From: J054 sp965221985
Lineage (GTDB): Bacteria; Pseudomonadota; Gammaproteobacteria; Steroidobacterales; GCA-2729495
Direction: 5' to 3'
DNA length: 64,000 nucleotides
NCBI GenBank assembly: GCA_965221985.1
Contig: OZ244928.1
Span: forward strand, 1,736,001-1,800,000
Part shown: positions 41,503 to 51,045 of the stretch, piece after piece
How the letters are laid out: every line of letters starts with the position of its first letter
Position numbering within the stretch: position 1 is the stretch's first letter
Notes under the pieces: model-generated
What the model was told of the DNA's origin: nothing
The model's database searches: none
The model's input: only the letters and a program-made list of their open reading frames with translations
Translations under genes and position numbers: made by a program

Positions 41503-42684
41503 GTGATTCCTGATCTAATCTTGGTCGGCGGCGGTTTGGCGAATTGCCTTATCGCTTATCGATTGCACTGCGAACGGCCTGATTTGCGGGTGCTGCTCAT
41601 TGAGCAGGGCTCGCAATTGGGGGGTAACCACACCTGGTCATTTCATGGGTCTGACCTGTCGGTGTCGCAGCGGGCGTGGTTGCGGCCTTTGATTGGTTCC
41701 AGCTGGCCTCGTCACGAGATTATCTTTCCCGCGCGGCACCGCGCGTTAGAGGGTAGTTATCACAGTATTTATTCCGAGCAACTGCATCGGAGGATCTGCT
41801 CACGACTTGGCGAATCCGTGATGACCAGCGCGACCGTCGCCGAACTTCGGCCTGATGGGGTGACGCTTGCGGACGGCCGCCGTATTGCCGCCGCCGCTGT
41901 CATTGATGGTCGCGGCAGCTTAGGCGACCGAAGCCTCGATGTGCGTTTTCAGAAATTTCTCGGTTTGGTTGTACAGCTGGCCAAGCCGTCGGGATTGGAA
42001 GCGCCCATCCTGATGGATGCAACGGTAGAGCAAATCGATGGTTTTCGGTTCATGTACACCCTGCCACTCGAGCCGACTTGTTTGCTGATTGAGGATACGC
42101 GCTACAGCGATACGCCGATTCTGGATGAAGAGGGCATGCGCGCGGCGATACGCGACTATGCGAAATCTCGCGGATGGGAGATCGTAGATGTCTTGCGCGA
42201 AGAGGTGGGTGCTTTGCCGGTGGTATTGGGCGGCGACTTGGAAGCCTTTTGGAAGGATGCGCCGGATGTGCCACGAGCCGGCGTGAGAGCCGGACTTTTT
42301 CACTTCACGACGAGTTATTCATTACCCGAAGCCGTTCGTTTGGCTGATGTCTTGGCCGTGCGGCGACGTTTAACCAGTGCAGTCATCGCGCCACTGGTAC
42401 GCGCCCGCAGCTTTAGGTTATGGCGACAGGGTCGTTACTACCGAATACTCAATCGCATGTTGTTTCTTGCTGGGCCGCCCGAAGAACGTTATCGAATTCT
42501 TGAACATTTTTATCGTTTGCCCTTGGATTTGGTGAATCGGTTTTATGCTGGAAGACTGCGCATGGCGGATAAATTGCGCATTCTATCCGGCCGTCCACCG
42601 GTGTCCGTGACCCAGGCTGTTGCAAGTCTTATTGCGCCCTTGCGCGATACCGAGTCACCGCCGCAGCGGGGTGATTCTTCGTGA
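41503..42684 (+). CDS. crtY: Lycopene beta-cyclase
   Basis: 393 residues, GTG start. The dinucleotide-binding start DLILVGGGLANCLIAYRL, GNHTWSFHGSDLS and LIEDTRYSDTP are those of bacterial CrtY. It converts lycopene to beta-carotene at the membrane. It heads a tightly packed crtY-crtI-crtB operon, overlapping crtI by 4 bp. Confidence 0.93.
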   Translation: MIPDLILVGGGLANCLIAYRLHCERPDLRVLLIEQGSQLGGNHTWSFHGSDLSVSQRAWLRPLIGSSWPRHEIIFPARHRALEGSYHSIYSEQLHRRICSRLGESVMTSATVAELRPDGVTLADGRRIAAAAVIDGRGSLGDRSLDVRFQKFLGLVVQLAKPSGLEAPILMDATVEQIDGFRFMYTLPLEPTCLLIEDTRYSDTPILDEEGMRAAIRDYAKSRGWEIVDVLREEVGALPVVLGGDLEAFWKDAPDVPRAGVRAGLFHFTTSYSLPEAVRLADVLAVRRRLTSAVIAPLVRARSFRLWRQGRYYRILNRMLFLAGPPEERYRILEHFYRLPLDLVNRFYAGRLRMADKLRILSGRPPVSVTQAVASLIAPLRDTESPPQRGDSS

Positions 42685-44171
42685 GCGCGCCGCGCGTCGC
42701 CGTTATTGGTGCTGGTTTTGGTGGCTTGGCGGCTGCGATACGTTCCCAGGCTGCGGGTGTGCCCACCGTCGTGATTGAGCAGCGTGATCGTCCCGGCGGT
42801 AGAGCCTACGTATACGAGCAGGACGGTTTTACCTTCGATGCCGGGCCTACGGTCATTACCGCGCCGACCTGTTTGGCTGAGCTATACGACTTGGCCGGCC
42901 GTTCCATGGAAGACTATATCGAGCTAGTCCAACTAGATCCCATGTACCGACTCGCCTGGGAAGACGGTTTTACTTTGGACTATACCGCTGACCTGGAACG
43001 CATGAATGCGCAGATTGCCGCGCGCAATCCCGCCGATGTGCAGGGTTACGCGCGTTTCCTGAAGTACTCCGAGGCGGTGTTTGAACAGGGTTATCAGAAA
43101 CTTGCCGCTGAGCCGTTCCTGAACTGGTGGAGCATGATTCGCGCGGCGCCACAATTGGCTACGCTGCAGAGCTACCGTTCCGTGTACAGCATGGTCTCGA
43201 GCTACATTCAAGACCCACAGTTGCGCCAGGCTTTGAGTTATCACACTTTGTTGGTGGGTGGTAATCCATTCAATACGTCCGCCATTTACGCACTTATCCA
43301 TGCCCTTGAGCGGCGCTGGGGTGTGTTGTTTCCTCGCGGGGGTACGGGCGCACTCGTGCGCGCGCTGGTCAAATTGTTTGAAGACCTGGGTGGCGAACTA
43401 TGGCTGAACAGCCCCGTTGACAAAATTGAGACCCAGGGCGGTCGAGTCAGGGCGGTTAATTTTGCTGACGGACGTCGTGTTCCAGTAGAAGCAGTCATCA
43501 GCAACGCTGATGTCGTGCATACCTACGAACGATTACTTCGAAATGAAGCGCGTGTAGCAAGTGTTCGCCGCAGCCTACCCCAAAAAAAATTCTCCATGTC
43601 CTTGTTCGTGGTCTATTTTGGTTTGCGCCGGCAGCATCCGGAGCTTGCTCATCATACGGTGCTGTTTGGTCCGCGCTATCGTGAGCTGTTGGATGACATT
43701 TTCGACCGCGGTCATTTGGCCGATGATTTCTCCCTCTATATCCATGCGCCTTCCGTGAGCGATCCGAGCCTAGCGCCAGTAGGTTGTAGCAGTTATTACG
43801 CTTTAGCGCCGGTACCTAATTTTTCACGGACCCATATCGATTGGGACCAGGCTGCGGAACCCTTCCGCGATCGGATCTTGGCCTATGTTGAGGATCGCTA
43901 TATCCCTGGCTTACGGGATGATCTGGTAACCTCGAGTATGCTGACACCGCAAGATTTCGTGACCGAACTCAATGCTTATCAGGGCTCCGCTTTTTCATTG
44001 CAACCCATTCTTACGCAAAGTGCATATTTTAGAGTCCATAATCGGGACTCGCGCATCGCCGGTTTGTACTTTACCGGCGCGGGTACGCATCCGGGTGCGG
44101 GCGTGCCCGGCGTTGTAAACTCGGCCAAAGCAACGGCAAGACTGCTTTTGGAAGATCTCGGGGTTAGTTAA
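42681..44171 (+). CDS. crtI: Phytoene desaturase
   Basis: 496 residues, GTG start in a GTGA overlap. FAD-binding VAVIGAGFGGLAAAIRSQ, GRAYVYEQDGFTFDAGPTVI, and the C-terminal carotenoid-desaturase block LYFTGAGTHPGAGVPGVV. It turns phytoene into lycopene in four desaturations. Length and motifs are normal, so the enzyme is probably active. Confidence 0.96.
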   Translation: MSAPRVAVIGAGFGGLAAAIRSQAAGVPTVVIEQRDRPGGRAYVYEQDGFTFDAGPTVITAPTCLAELYDLAGRSMEDYIELVQLDPMYRLAWEDGFTLDYTADLERMNAQIAARNPADVQGYARFLKYSEAVFEQGYQKLAAEPFLNWWSMIRAAPQLATLQSYRSVYSMVSSYIQDPQLRQALSYHTLLVGGNPFNTSAIYALIHALERRWGVLFPRGGTGALVRALVKLFEDLGGELWLNSPVDKIETQGGRVRAVNFADGRRVPVEAVISNADVVHTYERLLRNEARVASVRRSLPQKKFSMSLFVVYFGLRRQHPELAHHTVLFGPRYRELLDDIFDRGHLADDFSLYIHAPSVSDPSLAPVGCSSYYALAPVPNFSRTHIDWDQAAEPFRDRILAYVEDRYIPGLRDDLVTSSMLTPQDFVTELNAYQGSAFSLQPILTQSAYFRVHNRDSRIAGLYFTGAGTHPGAGVPGVVNSAKATARLLLEDLGVS

Positions 44172-44172
44172 C

Positions 44173-45114
44173 TTGGATAACGTGGTAGCGAGAAGCCGGG
44201 AAATTATTCGCAAAGGGTCCAAGAGCTTTGCTGCCGCCGCGCGCCTGTTCGATAATGGCACACGCGATGATGTACACATGCTCTACGCCTGGTGTCGCTA
44301 CTGCGACGATTTGATTGATGGCCAGGAGTTGGGTTTTGGTCGCGAAGAAATATCCCGGCAAGAGTCGCGTGCAAGACTGGATAGTCTGCGAACGAGAACG
44401 ATCGATGCTCTAAGTGGCATTGCAACTACTGATCATACATTCGCAGGTTTGCAGCAGGTGGCTGCTAAGCATCGAATACCGCGGCGCTACCCCCTTGAGC
44501 TCATTGAGGGTTTTGCAATGGATGTGGCTGAATTCCAGTATCGAAAACTCGAAGACACGCTGTTGTATGCCTATCATGTGGCCGGCGTTGTTGGGGTCAT
44601 GATGTCGTACGTCATGGGCGCCAAGGACCCAGCTGTTTTGAATCGGGCAGCGGATCTAGGAATCGCATTCCAGCTAACCAATATTTCCCGCGATGTTATG
44701 GATGACGCGCGGAATGGTCGTGTGTACCTACCCCAAGACTGGCTGCTGGAGGCAGGCGTTCGCCCTGAAGATGTGGCGCAGCCCGAACATCGAGAGGCGG
44801 TGCATCAAGTGGTCCGGCGCTTGCTGGAAGTGGCGGATCGCTATTATTTGTCAGCGAATCAAGGTCTGCGTGCCCTGGGCTTTCGCGCGGGATGGGCCGT
44901 GAGTACGGCCAGTGGAGTTTATCGGGATATCGGCTCTTTAGTCTTGGAACAAGGTAAGAATGCCTGGGACCAGCGTGTCGTTGTGCCGGGATCCAGCAAA
45001 CTCCTGTGGTCTATTCGTGGCATGTTCATTGCGTTAGCGGCCGTCGGTATCGACCGTCGGCGCACAGCGCCACCGCGCGCGGCGGATCTGTGGATCAAGC
45101 CTGATTTGTGTTGA
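44173..45114 (+). CDS. crtB: Phytoene synthase
   Basis: 313 residues, TTG start 1 bp after crtI. Both aspartate-rich motifs are seen: YAWCRYCDDLIDG and the second, DVMDDARNGRVYLPQD; also QLTNISRDV. It joins two geranylgeranyl-diphosphate molecules. crtE, which supplies that substrate, is not in the window. Its last 20 bp overlap the convergent crtZ gene. Confidence 0.95.
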   Translation: MDNVVARSREIIRKGSKSFAAAARLFDNGTRDDVHMLYAWCRYCDDLIDGQELGFGREEISRQESRARLDSLRTRTIDALSGIATTDHTFAGLQQVAAKHRIPRRYPLELIEGFAMDVAEFQYRKLEDTLLYAYHVAGVVGVMMSYVMGAKDPAVLNRAADLGIAFQLTNISRDVMDDARNGRVYLPQDWLLEAGVRPEDVAQPEHREAVHQVVRRLLEVADRYYLSANQGLRALGFRAGWAVSTASGVYRDIGSLVLEQGKNAWDQRVVVPGSSKLLWSIRGMFIALAAVGIDRRRTAPPRAADLWIKPDLC

Positions 45115-45571
45115 GATCGAGCAGTCGGCGTCGCTCAGCATCGAGTTCCTCGGCCGGGCGGGTATATAAGAAACCAAAGGACACAGCGCCCTTGCGAGTG
45201 GTCGTCGCGTGATGAACATAGTGCGCTTGAATGATTCGCTTCATATACGGGTTTTTGCCGTGGTAACGCACGGGCAGACGTCGATGCACTATGCCGTCGT
45301 GAAACGCGAAGTAGGCGATGCCATAGGCGGTCATACCCAAACCCACCCACAGTAGCGGTGCCATGTGGTTGACCCCTAGCCATATGAAAAAAATCGACGG
45401 AAGCGCGAAATAAAAGACGAATAAGTCGTTCTTTTCGAAAAGGCCATCGCGCGGGGAATGATGTGATTTGTGTAGTGACCACAGCCAACCATGCATCACA
45501 TATTTGTGCGTAGTGTAGGCAACGCCCTCCATGAAGACAAAGGCACTGACAAATAGCAAGAATTTAATCAT
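45095..45571 (-). CDS. crtZ: Beta-carotene hydroxylase
   Basis: 158 residues. Fatty-acid-hydroxylase-type His clusters: HKYVMHGWLWSLHKSHH, FHDGIVHRR and HYVHHATTTRK. Membrane-bound diiron enzyme that makes zeaxanthin from beta-carotene via cryptoxanthin. Encoded on the opposite strand, tail to tail with crtB. Confidence 0.95.
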   Translation of the reverse strand: MIKFLLFVSAFVFMEGVAYTTHKYVMHGWLWSLHKSHHSPRDGLFEKNDLFVFYFALPSIFFIWLGVNHMAPLLWVGLGMTAYGIAYFAFHDGIVHRRLPVRYHGKNPYMKRIIQAHYVHHATTTRKGAVSFGFLYTRPAEELDAERRRLLDLNTNQA

Positions 45572-45884
45572 AGAACTATGGACCGCCGTATTTTCAAGTA
45601 GCCACCGTAGTCACCGACCGCGGGCTTTGGCGCTTCAAGCGCCGAGTGTCGATCACCTAACACAGGCTGCGGTAAAATCAACGTTGATGCTATACGCGAT
45701 TTCCTTAACATCGGCTGGCCACCGTCCTGGATATTCCCATTTCCCTGGATCCGCTGTACCAGGCCTGCGGTGAATTATCGCAGCTTGCCTGTCCGCAAAC
45801 CCATTAATGGTGTCATCATAGGCGTTTCCATGGAAGTCCGCTGGCGATCCGTCGGCGCGACTGGTGCCTAGCAAAGGGGTAAAT
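45572..45884. other. Non-coding gap between crtZ and the glycosyltransferase gene
   Basis: 313 bp separating divergent genes, so it should hold both promoters; no convincing -35/-10 pair stands out. A minus-strand reading frame of 195 codons from 46240 runs through it but is a shadow of the glycosyltransferase gene. Confidence 0.5.
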
Positions 45885-46985
45885 GTGCAAAACGGTGCGG
45901 AGCTGGCGATCATCGTGCCGACTTTTAATGAGGTCGGCAATGTCGAGTCCCTGGTGAATGCCCTGGACAGCTGCTTGGCCGATTTATCCTGGGAAGTTAT
46001 TTTCGTGGACGACGATTCTCCGGACGGCACGGCGGATTTCGTGCGCCGTTTGGCTCGAAAAGATGGCCGCGTTCGTTGCCTGCAGCGTGTGGGTCGTCGT
46101 GGTTTGTCGTCCGCCTCTATTGAAGGCATGTTGGCCACAGCCGCCCCGTACGTGGCCGTGATGGATGGCGATTTGCAACACGACGAGCGTTTGCTGCCCG
46201 AAATGCACGCCTTGTTGGTTAGCGGAGACTTCGATGTCATCGTGGGTAGCCGCTATGTAGCGGGGGGTGGCAGCACCGGGCTAGCAGGACATCGGGCTGA
46301 TTTGAGCCGCTTGGCAACCCGACTCAGTCGCCCTCTAGTGCCCGAGGGATTGTTGGACCCCATGAGTGGTTTTTTCATGTTGCGCCGTGAGGTGCTGGAA
46401 AAATGCTTGCGTCGCTTGTCGGGCATCGGTTTTAAGATCTTGCTGGATATTTTTGCCTCTGCGCCAGAGCCCTTGCGGTTTCGAGAATTGCCTTATGAAT
46501 TCCGCAGTCGGCAAGCCGGCGATAGCAAACTCGATACCCAGGTTCTTTGGGACTACGGTATGTTGTTGCTGGACAAATCATTTGGCCGCTGGATACCGGT
46601 ACGTTTTGTGTCCTTCATGCTGGTGGGTGGACTGGGCGTCTTCGTGCACATGGCAATTCTGGCTACACTGCTGAATATTTTCGGTCGCAGCTTCTTGGTC
46701 GCGCAACTTAGCGCGACCCTAACCGCTATGGCTGCAAATTTCGCCTTAAATAACATCATTACTTATCGAGACATGCGATTAAGGGGTTGGGATTGGCTGC
46801 GTGGTTGGTTCTCCTTCACTCTGGCCTGCAGCGTTGGGGCCCTGGCCAATGTCGGTATTGCGCAATATCTATTTGACAATGACACGACTTGGTTTTTCGC
46901 GGGACTAGCCGGCATTCTCGTTGGTGCCGTCTGGAACTATGCGATCACGCTAGTCTATACCTGGCGCGGTGCTTCCATTAAATGA
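45885..46985 (+). CDS. Polyprenol-phosphate glycosyltransferase fused to GtrA
   Basis: About 366 residues from GTG 45885, which has an AAGGGG ribosome-binding site 6 bases upstream (the frame is open to 45864). The N-terminal GT2 domain has ELAIIVPTFNEVGNVESLV, VIFVDDDSPDGTADFVR, VAVMDGDLQHDERLLPEM (DxD-like) and DPMSGFFMLRREVLE. The C-terminal 120 residues carry four membrane helices of the GtrA family. It probably loads a sugar on undecaprenyl phosphate and helps flip it. Overlaps the GT39-like gene by 4 bp. Confidence 0.9.
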   Translation: MQNGAELAIIVPTFNEVGNVESLVNALDSCLADLSWEVIFVDDDSPDGTADFVRRLARKDGRVRCLQRVGRRGLSSASIEGMLATAAPYVAVMDGDLQHDERLLPEMHALLVSGDFDVIVGSRYVAGGGSTGLAGHRADLSRLATRLSRPLVPEGLLDPMSGFFMLRREVLEKCLRRLSGIGFKILLDIFASAPEPLRFRELPYEFRSRQAGDSKLDTQVLWDYGMLLLDKSFGRWIPVRFVSFMLVGGLGVFVHMAILATLLNIFGRSFLVAQLSATLTAMAANFALNNIITYRDMRLRGWDWLRGWFSFTLACSVGALANVGIAQYLFDNDTTWFFAGLAGILVGAVWNYAITLVYTWRGASIK

Positions 46986-48520
46986 CCAGTGAAGAGCGTA
47001 TCGGTGGGCTCGGAATAGGGCTCATATCTTTTGTAGTTCTTGCAAAGTTATTCATTTGGTTATTAACGGGCGAGCGCTATGGCTACATGTCCGATGAGCT
47101 CTATTTTCTAGATGCGGGGCTTAGGCCAGCTTTCGGTTACGTAGATTTCCCTCCGCTGATCGCTTGGTTGGCTGGATTATTGCAATGGCTGGGATTGGAC
47201 TCCTTGTTTGCCTTGCGTGGTTTTTCTCATGCCCTGGGTATCGGGGTGACGCTTTTGGGCGCCGAACTTTGTCGCTTGTTGGGCGGTACCAGATTTGCGT
47301 GCTGGCTTACGGCTTTGGTGTTGCTACTTGTGCCCGGTCTTATGTCCGTGCAGGGCCTATTTACCATGAACGTCTTGGATCAATTGTGGTGGGCATTGGC
47401 CTTTTGGGCCGCGCTTTGCTATCTGCAAAGGGGCAAGGCTGGATTCATGCTCGCACTTGGGCTTGTATTGGGTTTGGGCGTTTTGACCAAGCTGTCGATC
47501 TTAGCCCTTTGTGCGTCTCTGCCGTTGGCATGCCTGCTTTGGAACCGGACCCTGTTGATGCGCCGCGAGGCGGTTTGGGCTGCCGTGCTGGCCATGGCGG
47601 TCGCCGCGCCATTTTTCTTGTGGGAGTGGCGCAACGATTTTCCGTTCGTGGACTTTGTTAGCGCCTACAACAGTGCAGCACCCGTGGCCTTGGTTTTGCA
47701 AAATCCCTTACTCGGTATGGTCCTGACCATGAATCCCTTGTTCGCGTTACTCTGGGGGCCGGGTTCATTCTATTTGTTTTTCGCTGGGAATTCGGCTTTG
47801 CGCTTACTGGGCACGAGCGCCTGGCTATGTCTCTGCTTGTTTGTTTTCGCGGGCGTAAAGTTCTATTTCGCTGTACCCGTTTTTTTACTTTTCATCGTGT
47901 CAGGCGCCTTGTTTTGGGACCGAATCTTGGCACCTCCGGCCTCCAGGATACTGCGAGCAGGGCTTGTCGCGATCGTCGCATCAGGCATCCTGGTATTGCC
48001 GACGGCTGTGCCATTGCTGCCCGCGCCACTTCTCAATCAGGCGGTGGAGTTCATGGCAGCTCGGGAGCAGGCGGTTTACGGCCAGGGCAAAGCCCAGATA
48101 GAGCGTTACTTTCCGCACTTTGCGGAAATGGGCGGCTGGCGGGAGTTACTGCAGCTCAGCGTCCAGGCTTGGGAATCCCTAGAGCCGGAACAACGGCAGG
48201 GTGCTGTCTTAGTCGCTGCTCACTACGGACAGGCAGCGGCTTTGAATATGCTAGATAAGGCGGATCAATTGCCGCCCGCGCATGGGCGCCATATGAGCTA
48301 TCACCTGTGGTCTAAAGGTCTGCGTTACGACAAAGGACTGTATATCGGGTTCGGCGAGGCTGAACTGACTGAGTTTTTTGGCAGGGTCGAATACATTAAC
48401 AAACTAAATTGTCAGCTTTGCACGGCACGAGAGCAAAATCTCAGCATTTACTACGCTGCGGAGCCCAAGCTGAAATCCCAGGAAATTCATCGGCGTTTGC
48501 GTCGCTACTATGCGTTTTAG
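46982..48520 (+). CDS. GT39/ArnT-like integral membrane glycosyltransferase
   Basis: 512 residues, about 11 membrane helices. The first extracytoplasmic loop has YGYMSDELYFLDAGLRPAFG and YVDFPPLIAWLAG, the acidic/aromatic signature of dolichyl- or undecaprenyl-phosphate sugar transferases of the PMT/ArnT type. The C-terminal 150 residues are periplasmic. It probably uses the lipid-linked sugar made by the upstream gene to modify an envelope acceptor. Start overlaps the upstream stop (ATGA). Confidence 0.88.
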   Translation: MTSEERIGGLGIGLISFVVLAKLFIWLLTGERYGYMSDELYFLDAGLRPAFGYVDFPPLIAWLAGLLQWLGLDSLFALRGFSHALGIGVTLLGAELCRLLGGTRFACWLTALVLLLVPGLMSVQGLFTMNVLDQLWWALAFWAALCYLQRGKAGFMLALGLVLGLGVLTKLSILALCASLPLACLLWNRTLLMRREAVWAAVLAMAVAAPFFLWEWRNDFPFVDFVSAYNSAAPVALVLQNPLLGMVLTMNPLFALLWGPGSFYLFFAGNSALRLLGTSAWLCLCLFVFAGVKFYFAVPVFLLFIVSGALFWDRILAPPASRILRAGLVAIVASGILVLPTAVPLLPAPLLNQAVEFMAAREQAVYGQGKAQIERYFPHFAEMGGWRELLQLSVQAWESLEPEQRQGAVLVAAHYGQAAALNMLDKADQLPPAHGRHMSYHLWSKGLRYDKGLYIGFGEAELTEFFGRVEYINKLNCQLCTAREQNLSIYYAAEPKLKSQEIHRRLRRYYAF

Positions 48521-48638
48521 TGGTCGTGAAGGAGCTCGAAGCTTTGTTCTCGATATAAGGCGTAAACTACAGATTCCGGTCCATTACCAGTTCGTGCTAT
48601 CGGTCCGAAGCCTTTGCGTTTGTCTTAGCTCATGAAAT

Positions 48639-49208
48639 TCATGCCTGGACTTGGAAGGGACAGCTAGCTTCTTTCTCAACCAGATCGAAGGCAAAGAGGA
48701 ATTTCGCCATGCCGCAGAGGACGGCCATGATCATCCCGAGTTCGTAGATTTCGCCATCGCTGAAGTGTTTGCTGAGGCGAGCATACAAACTCGGTGTTAA
48801 TCGGCCCATGGGTTTTGTCAGTGCCAGCTCGTCCGCCAGCGCAATGGCCGCGCGTTCGGCCGGGCTGAATGGGCCATTTTCATAGTCGGCAAGGGCATCT
48901 AGTTCATCGTCGGTAAAACCAGCGCTAATGGCTTGCGCTCGATCGCCTTTATTACAAAAAGCACAGCCATGCAGGTTGGCCAGCCGTAGACGTACCAATT
49001 CCAGCACGCGCCGTTCTATCCGCTGCGCGTGAAAAACCTTGCCGTAAAAATCTTCCATGTACCAGGCGAACATTTGCGGATTGTTCCCCGAAACTTCAAT
49101 GAAGCTGGCGTCTCCGGTGACCTTTGTGGCTTGTTCCCACGCGGCTTGCATCCCGGCATTCAGTGAGTTTCGCGGCACGCGGCGCAGCAGTGGTTCGGGC
49201 ATTGACAT
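48639..49208 (-). CDS. Carboxymuconolactone decarboxylase (AhpD-like) family protein
   Basis: 189 residues. The core LVRLRLANLHGCAFCNKGDR has the CxxC pair and downstream hydrophobic helix typical of AhpD-like peroxidase adaptor proteins; a classic His (CxxCxxxH) is not seen. It may act as an alkylhydroperoxidase. No signal peptide. Stands alone on the minus strand. Confidence 0.82.
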   Translation of the reverse strand: MSMPEPLLRRVPRNSLNAGMQAAWEQATKVTGDASFIEVSGNNPQMFAWYMEDFYGKVFHAQRIERRVLELVRLRLANLHGCAFCNKGDRAQAISAGFTDDELDALADYENGPFSPAERAAIALADELALTKPMGRLTPSLYARLSKHFSDGEIYELGMIMAVLCGMAKFLFAFDLVEKEASCPFQVQA

Positions 49209-49241
49209 GGCAAGTAGTCTCGGACCGGTGAGTCGCTGAGT

Positions 49242-49928
49242 TTAGCGTAGTTTTCCCATGCCCCGGCGCCGTTTGATGAGTAAGATGAGCGCGGACCCAA
49301 ACAGCCAGGCGCTCGCCGGCAGTGGCACCACGGGTGAGTCGAACTGGGTGTTGCCTGCCCGACCCGGTGAACCGAAATTGCCTAAGTTCAATGATGCGGT
49401 GGCGGCGCGGTAATCGTTTCCAAGTATTGGTCCCAGTAATTCCGACTTGCCAGCGTCGCCATCCAGCAGTTCGTGGGCAACGCCGGCGCCGAACGCATCG
49501 CCATCGGAGTACCTGAGAATCTGCAAGACTTGGTTGGCATTCCCAATGAGGAGAATTTCGTCGTCGGTATTGGTCAGACTCATGCTACCGCCATAGACAT
49601 GGTCTGGCGAAAACGCTAGTGCGCTGCCGTCCCCATTACTGAAGACCGCGAAAGCCCTTGCTCCAATGACCAAGCTGTCAACCGTAAAACTATTGCTGCC
49701 TTCGTCGCTGACCATAAGGCCAGATAAATCCACGGGATCACTCCGCCGATTAAAGACTTCAAAATATTCGCCCTCGCTATCGGCGACACCCACTGGGTTG
49801 GCGAGGTATTCCGTAATTTGAAGGTCGCCGGGACTTAAGTCGGTGAGGCTTAGGCTAGCGGCTGTGATAACTGGTGAACAAAGGCTGGCAAGCGTGATGA
49901 CGCCGGCAGCCGAGCAAATATGCTTCAT
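49242..49928 (-). CDS. Secreted lamin-tail-domain protein with PEP-CTERM-like sorting end
   Basis: 228 residues. Signal peptide (about residues 1-24). A lamin-tail-type beta sandwich: LQITEYLANPVGVADSEGEY, FEVFNRRSDPVDLSGLMVSD and SLTNTDDEILLIG. The C terminus is VVPLPASAWLFGSALILLIK then RRRG, the VPLPAxxWLF-helix-Arg pattern of gammaproteobacterial PEP-CTERM-like signals. Probably sorted by an exosortase outside the window and displayed or released at the cell surface. Confidence 0.82.
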   Translation of the reverse strand: MKHICSAAGVITLASLCSPVITAASLSLTDLSPGDLQITEYLANPVGVADSEGEYFEVFNRRSDPVDLSGLMVSDEGSNSFTVDSLVIGARAFAVFSNGDGSALAFSPDHVYGGSMSLTNTDDEILLIGNANQVLQILRYSDGDAFGAGVAHELLDGDAGKSELLGPILGNDYRAATASLNLGNFGSPGRAGNTQFDSPVVPLPASAWLFGSALILLIKRRRGMGKLR

Positions 49929-50120
49929 GGATGAATCTCCGTAGATTGGTACTAAAGTGGTTGAAGCCCGTCAGATGGGCGAGCCACGGAAGGCGTATCT
50001 TGGAGAATGATTTCGAATCCAGCGACCGGGATTTGTTCGCTGTTCGTCGGGATTCTAGCGGCTAAGATCTTTACCCTTCGGGGGTAGTTGTTGGCCTTCG
50101 GCAATTAGACTCGCGTTTTT

Positions 50121-50582
50121 CTAGTCGCTGCGCCGCGTTCCGCGCCAGTAGATCAACCATAGGAATCCAAAGTAGGCGGCTGCCATGAACCAAAATTCAT
50201 GCACGCCCTGATTGACGCCATAGCGCGCGATGTTTTCGAAACCGATGAAGGCAATTGTAAAGACGATAGCCGTGAGCGTGGCACCGGTTTTCCACGCGAA
50301 GCCTCGAGACTGTGGTTTAACACAAACCGAAAAATAGATGAGCAAAAAAATCAAGCTGTAGATATTAAGCAGCCAAAGATAAAAGGGCGCATGTTGAAAA
50401 TAATGATTGACCCAGAAAAAACTTGCGCCTAGGAATGTGATGAGTATGTACTTCCATTCGACCAAGTTCGTACGCAGCACCCGCTCCCACATCAGGACCA
50501 GAAAAGCGTAAGTCAGCCAGGTACCGAAAACTAGCTCGTAGAAGGCGACTTCACCTTGCCAGGTGGGATCTATTTGTAGCAT
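50121..50582 (-). CDS. Integral membrane protein, unknown family
   Basis: 153 residues with about five hydrophobic segments (LVFGTWLTYAFLVLMW, ILITFLGASFFWV, LWLLNIYSLIFLLIYF, GATLTAIVFTIAFIG, FWFMAAAYFGFLWLIYW). Conserved-looking His and aromatic residues in loops (VNHYFQHAPFYL). It stands alone. No function recognised. Confidence 0.65.
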   Translation of the reverse strand: MLQIDPTWQGEVAFYELVFGTWLTYAFLVLMWERVLRTNLVEWKYILITFLGASFFWVNHYFQHAPFYLWLLNIYSLIFLLIYFSVCVKPQSRGFAWKTGATLTAIVFTIAFIGFENIARYGVNQGVHEFWFMAAAYFGFLWLIYWRGTRRSD

Positions 50583-51045
50583 TGGTCCTCACAATAGTGA
50601 TTGTTAGGTTTGGTCTGTGCCTGATTGTCTAGACAAGCTGCGTATTGCGCAAGCCGCCCGCAGCTAAAGATGCGATGCGCATGGATATCGGTTTATGCCG
50701 GTACAGCGCCCGGCAGCACGGCACGCGATGCTGCGTCGGAATTTCGCTCACGTGGCGGAGTTTATCGGGCGTTCTCGTTGGTTCCTGCTGGCTTGCTTTG
50801 ATGTCAATGTCGTTTTGCGCGTGACATACTAGCTGCCGTGTGGTCGGGCCCAACATTAAAGGTCGGCGCGCAAAACGAATGTCGCATAGTGATTAGAAAG
50901 ATTGGCCTTTGCGGTTCGGCATTCCTCTGCAGCCGTGTCGGGTTTTTACCCTAGGCCGTGGCCACGCAAGGCCCGATTTATTGGCTCCGTTTTATGACTA
51001 TCGACATAGGGGTTCTTCGTGCATCAATAATGTTGGCCATTTTTA
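50583..51045. other. Intergenic, nothing recognised
   Basis: 463 bp before the FGGY kinase gene. Short open frames are present but none has a good ribosome-binding site or protein-like composition. It must hold the promoters of the flanking divergent genes. Confidence 0.5.

Noticed and set aside
45653..46240. Minus-strand open frame of 195 codons overlapping the glycosyltransferase start
   Set aside because: Ser/Thr/Arg-rich shadow; the plus-strand GT2 domain is certain.
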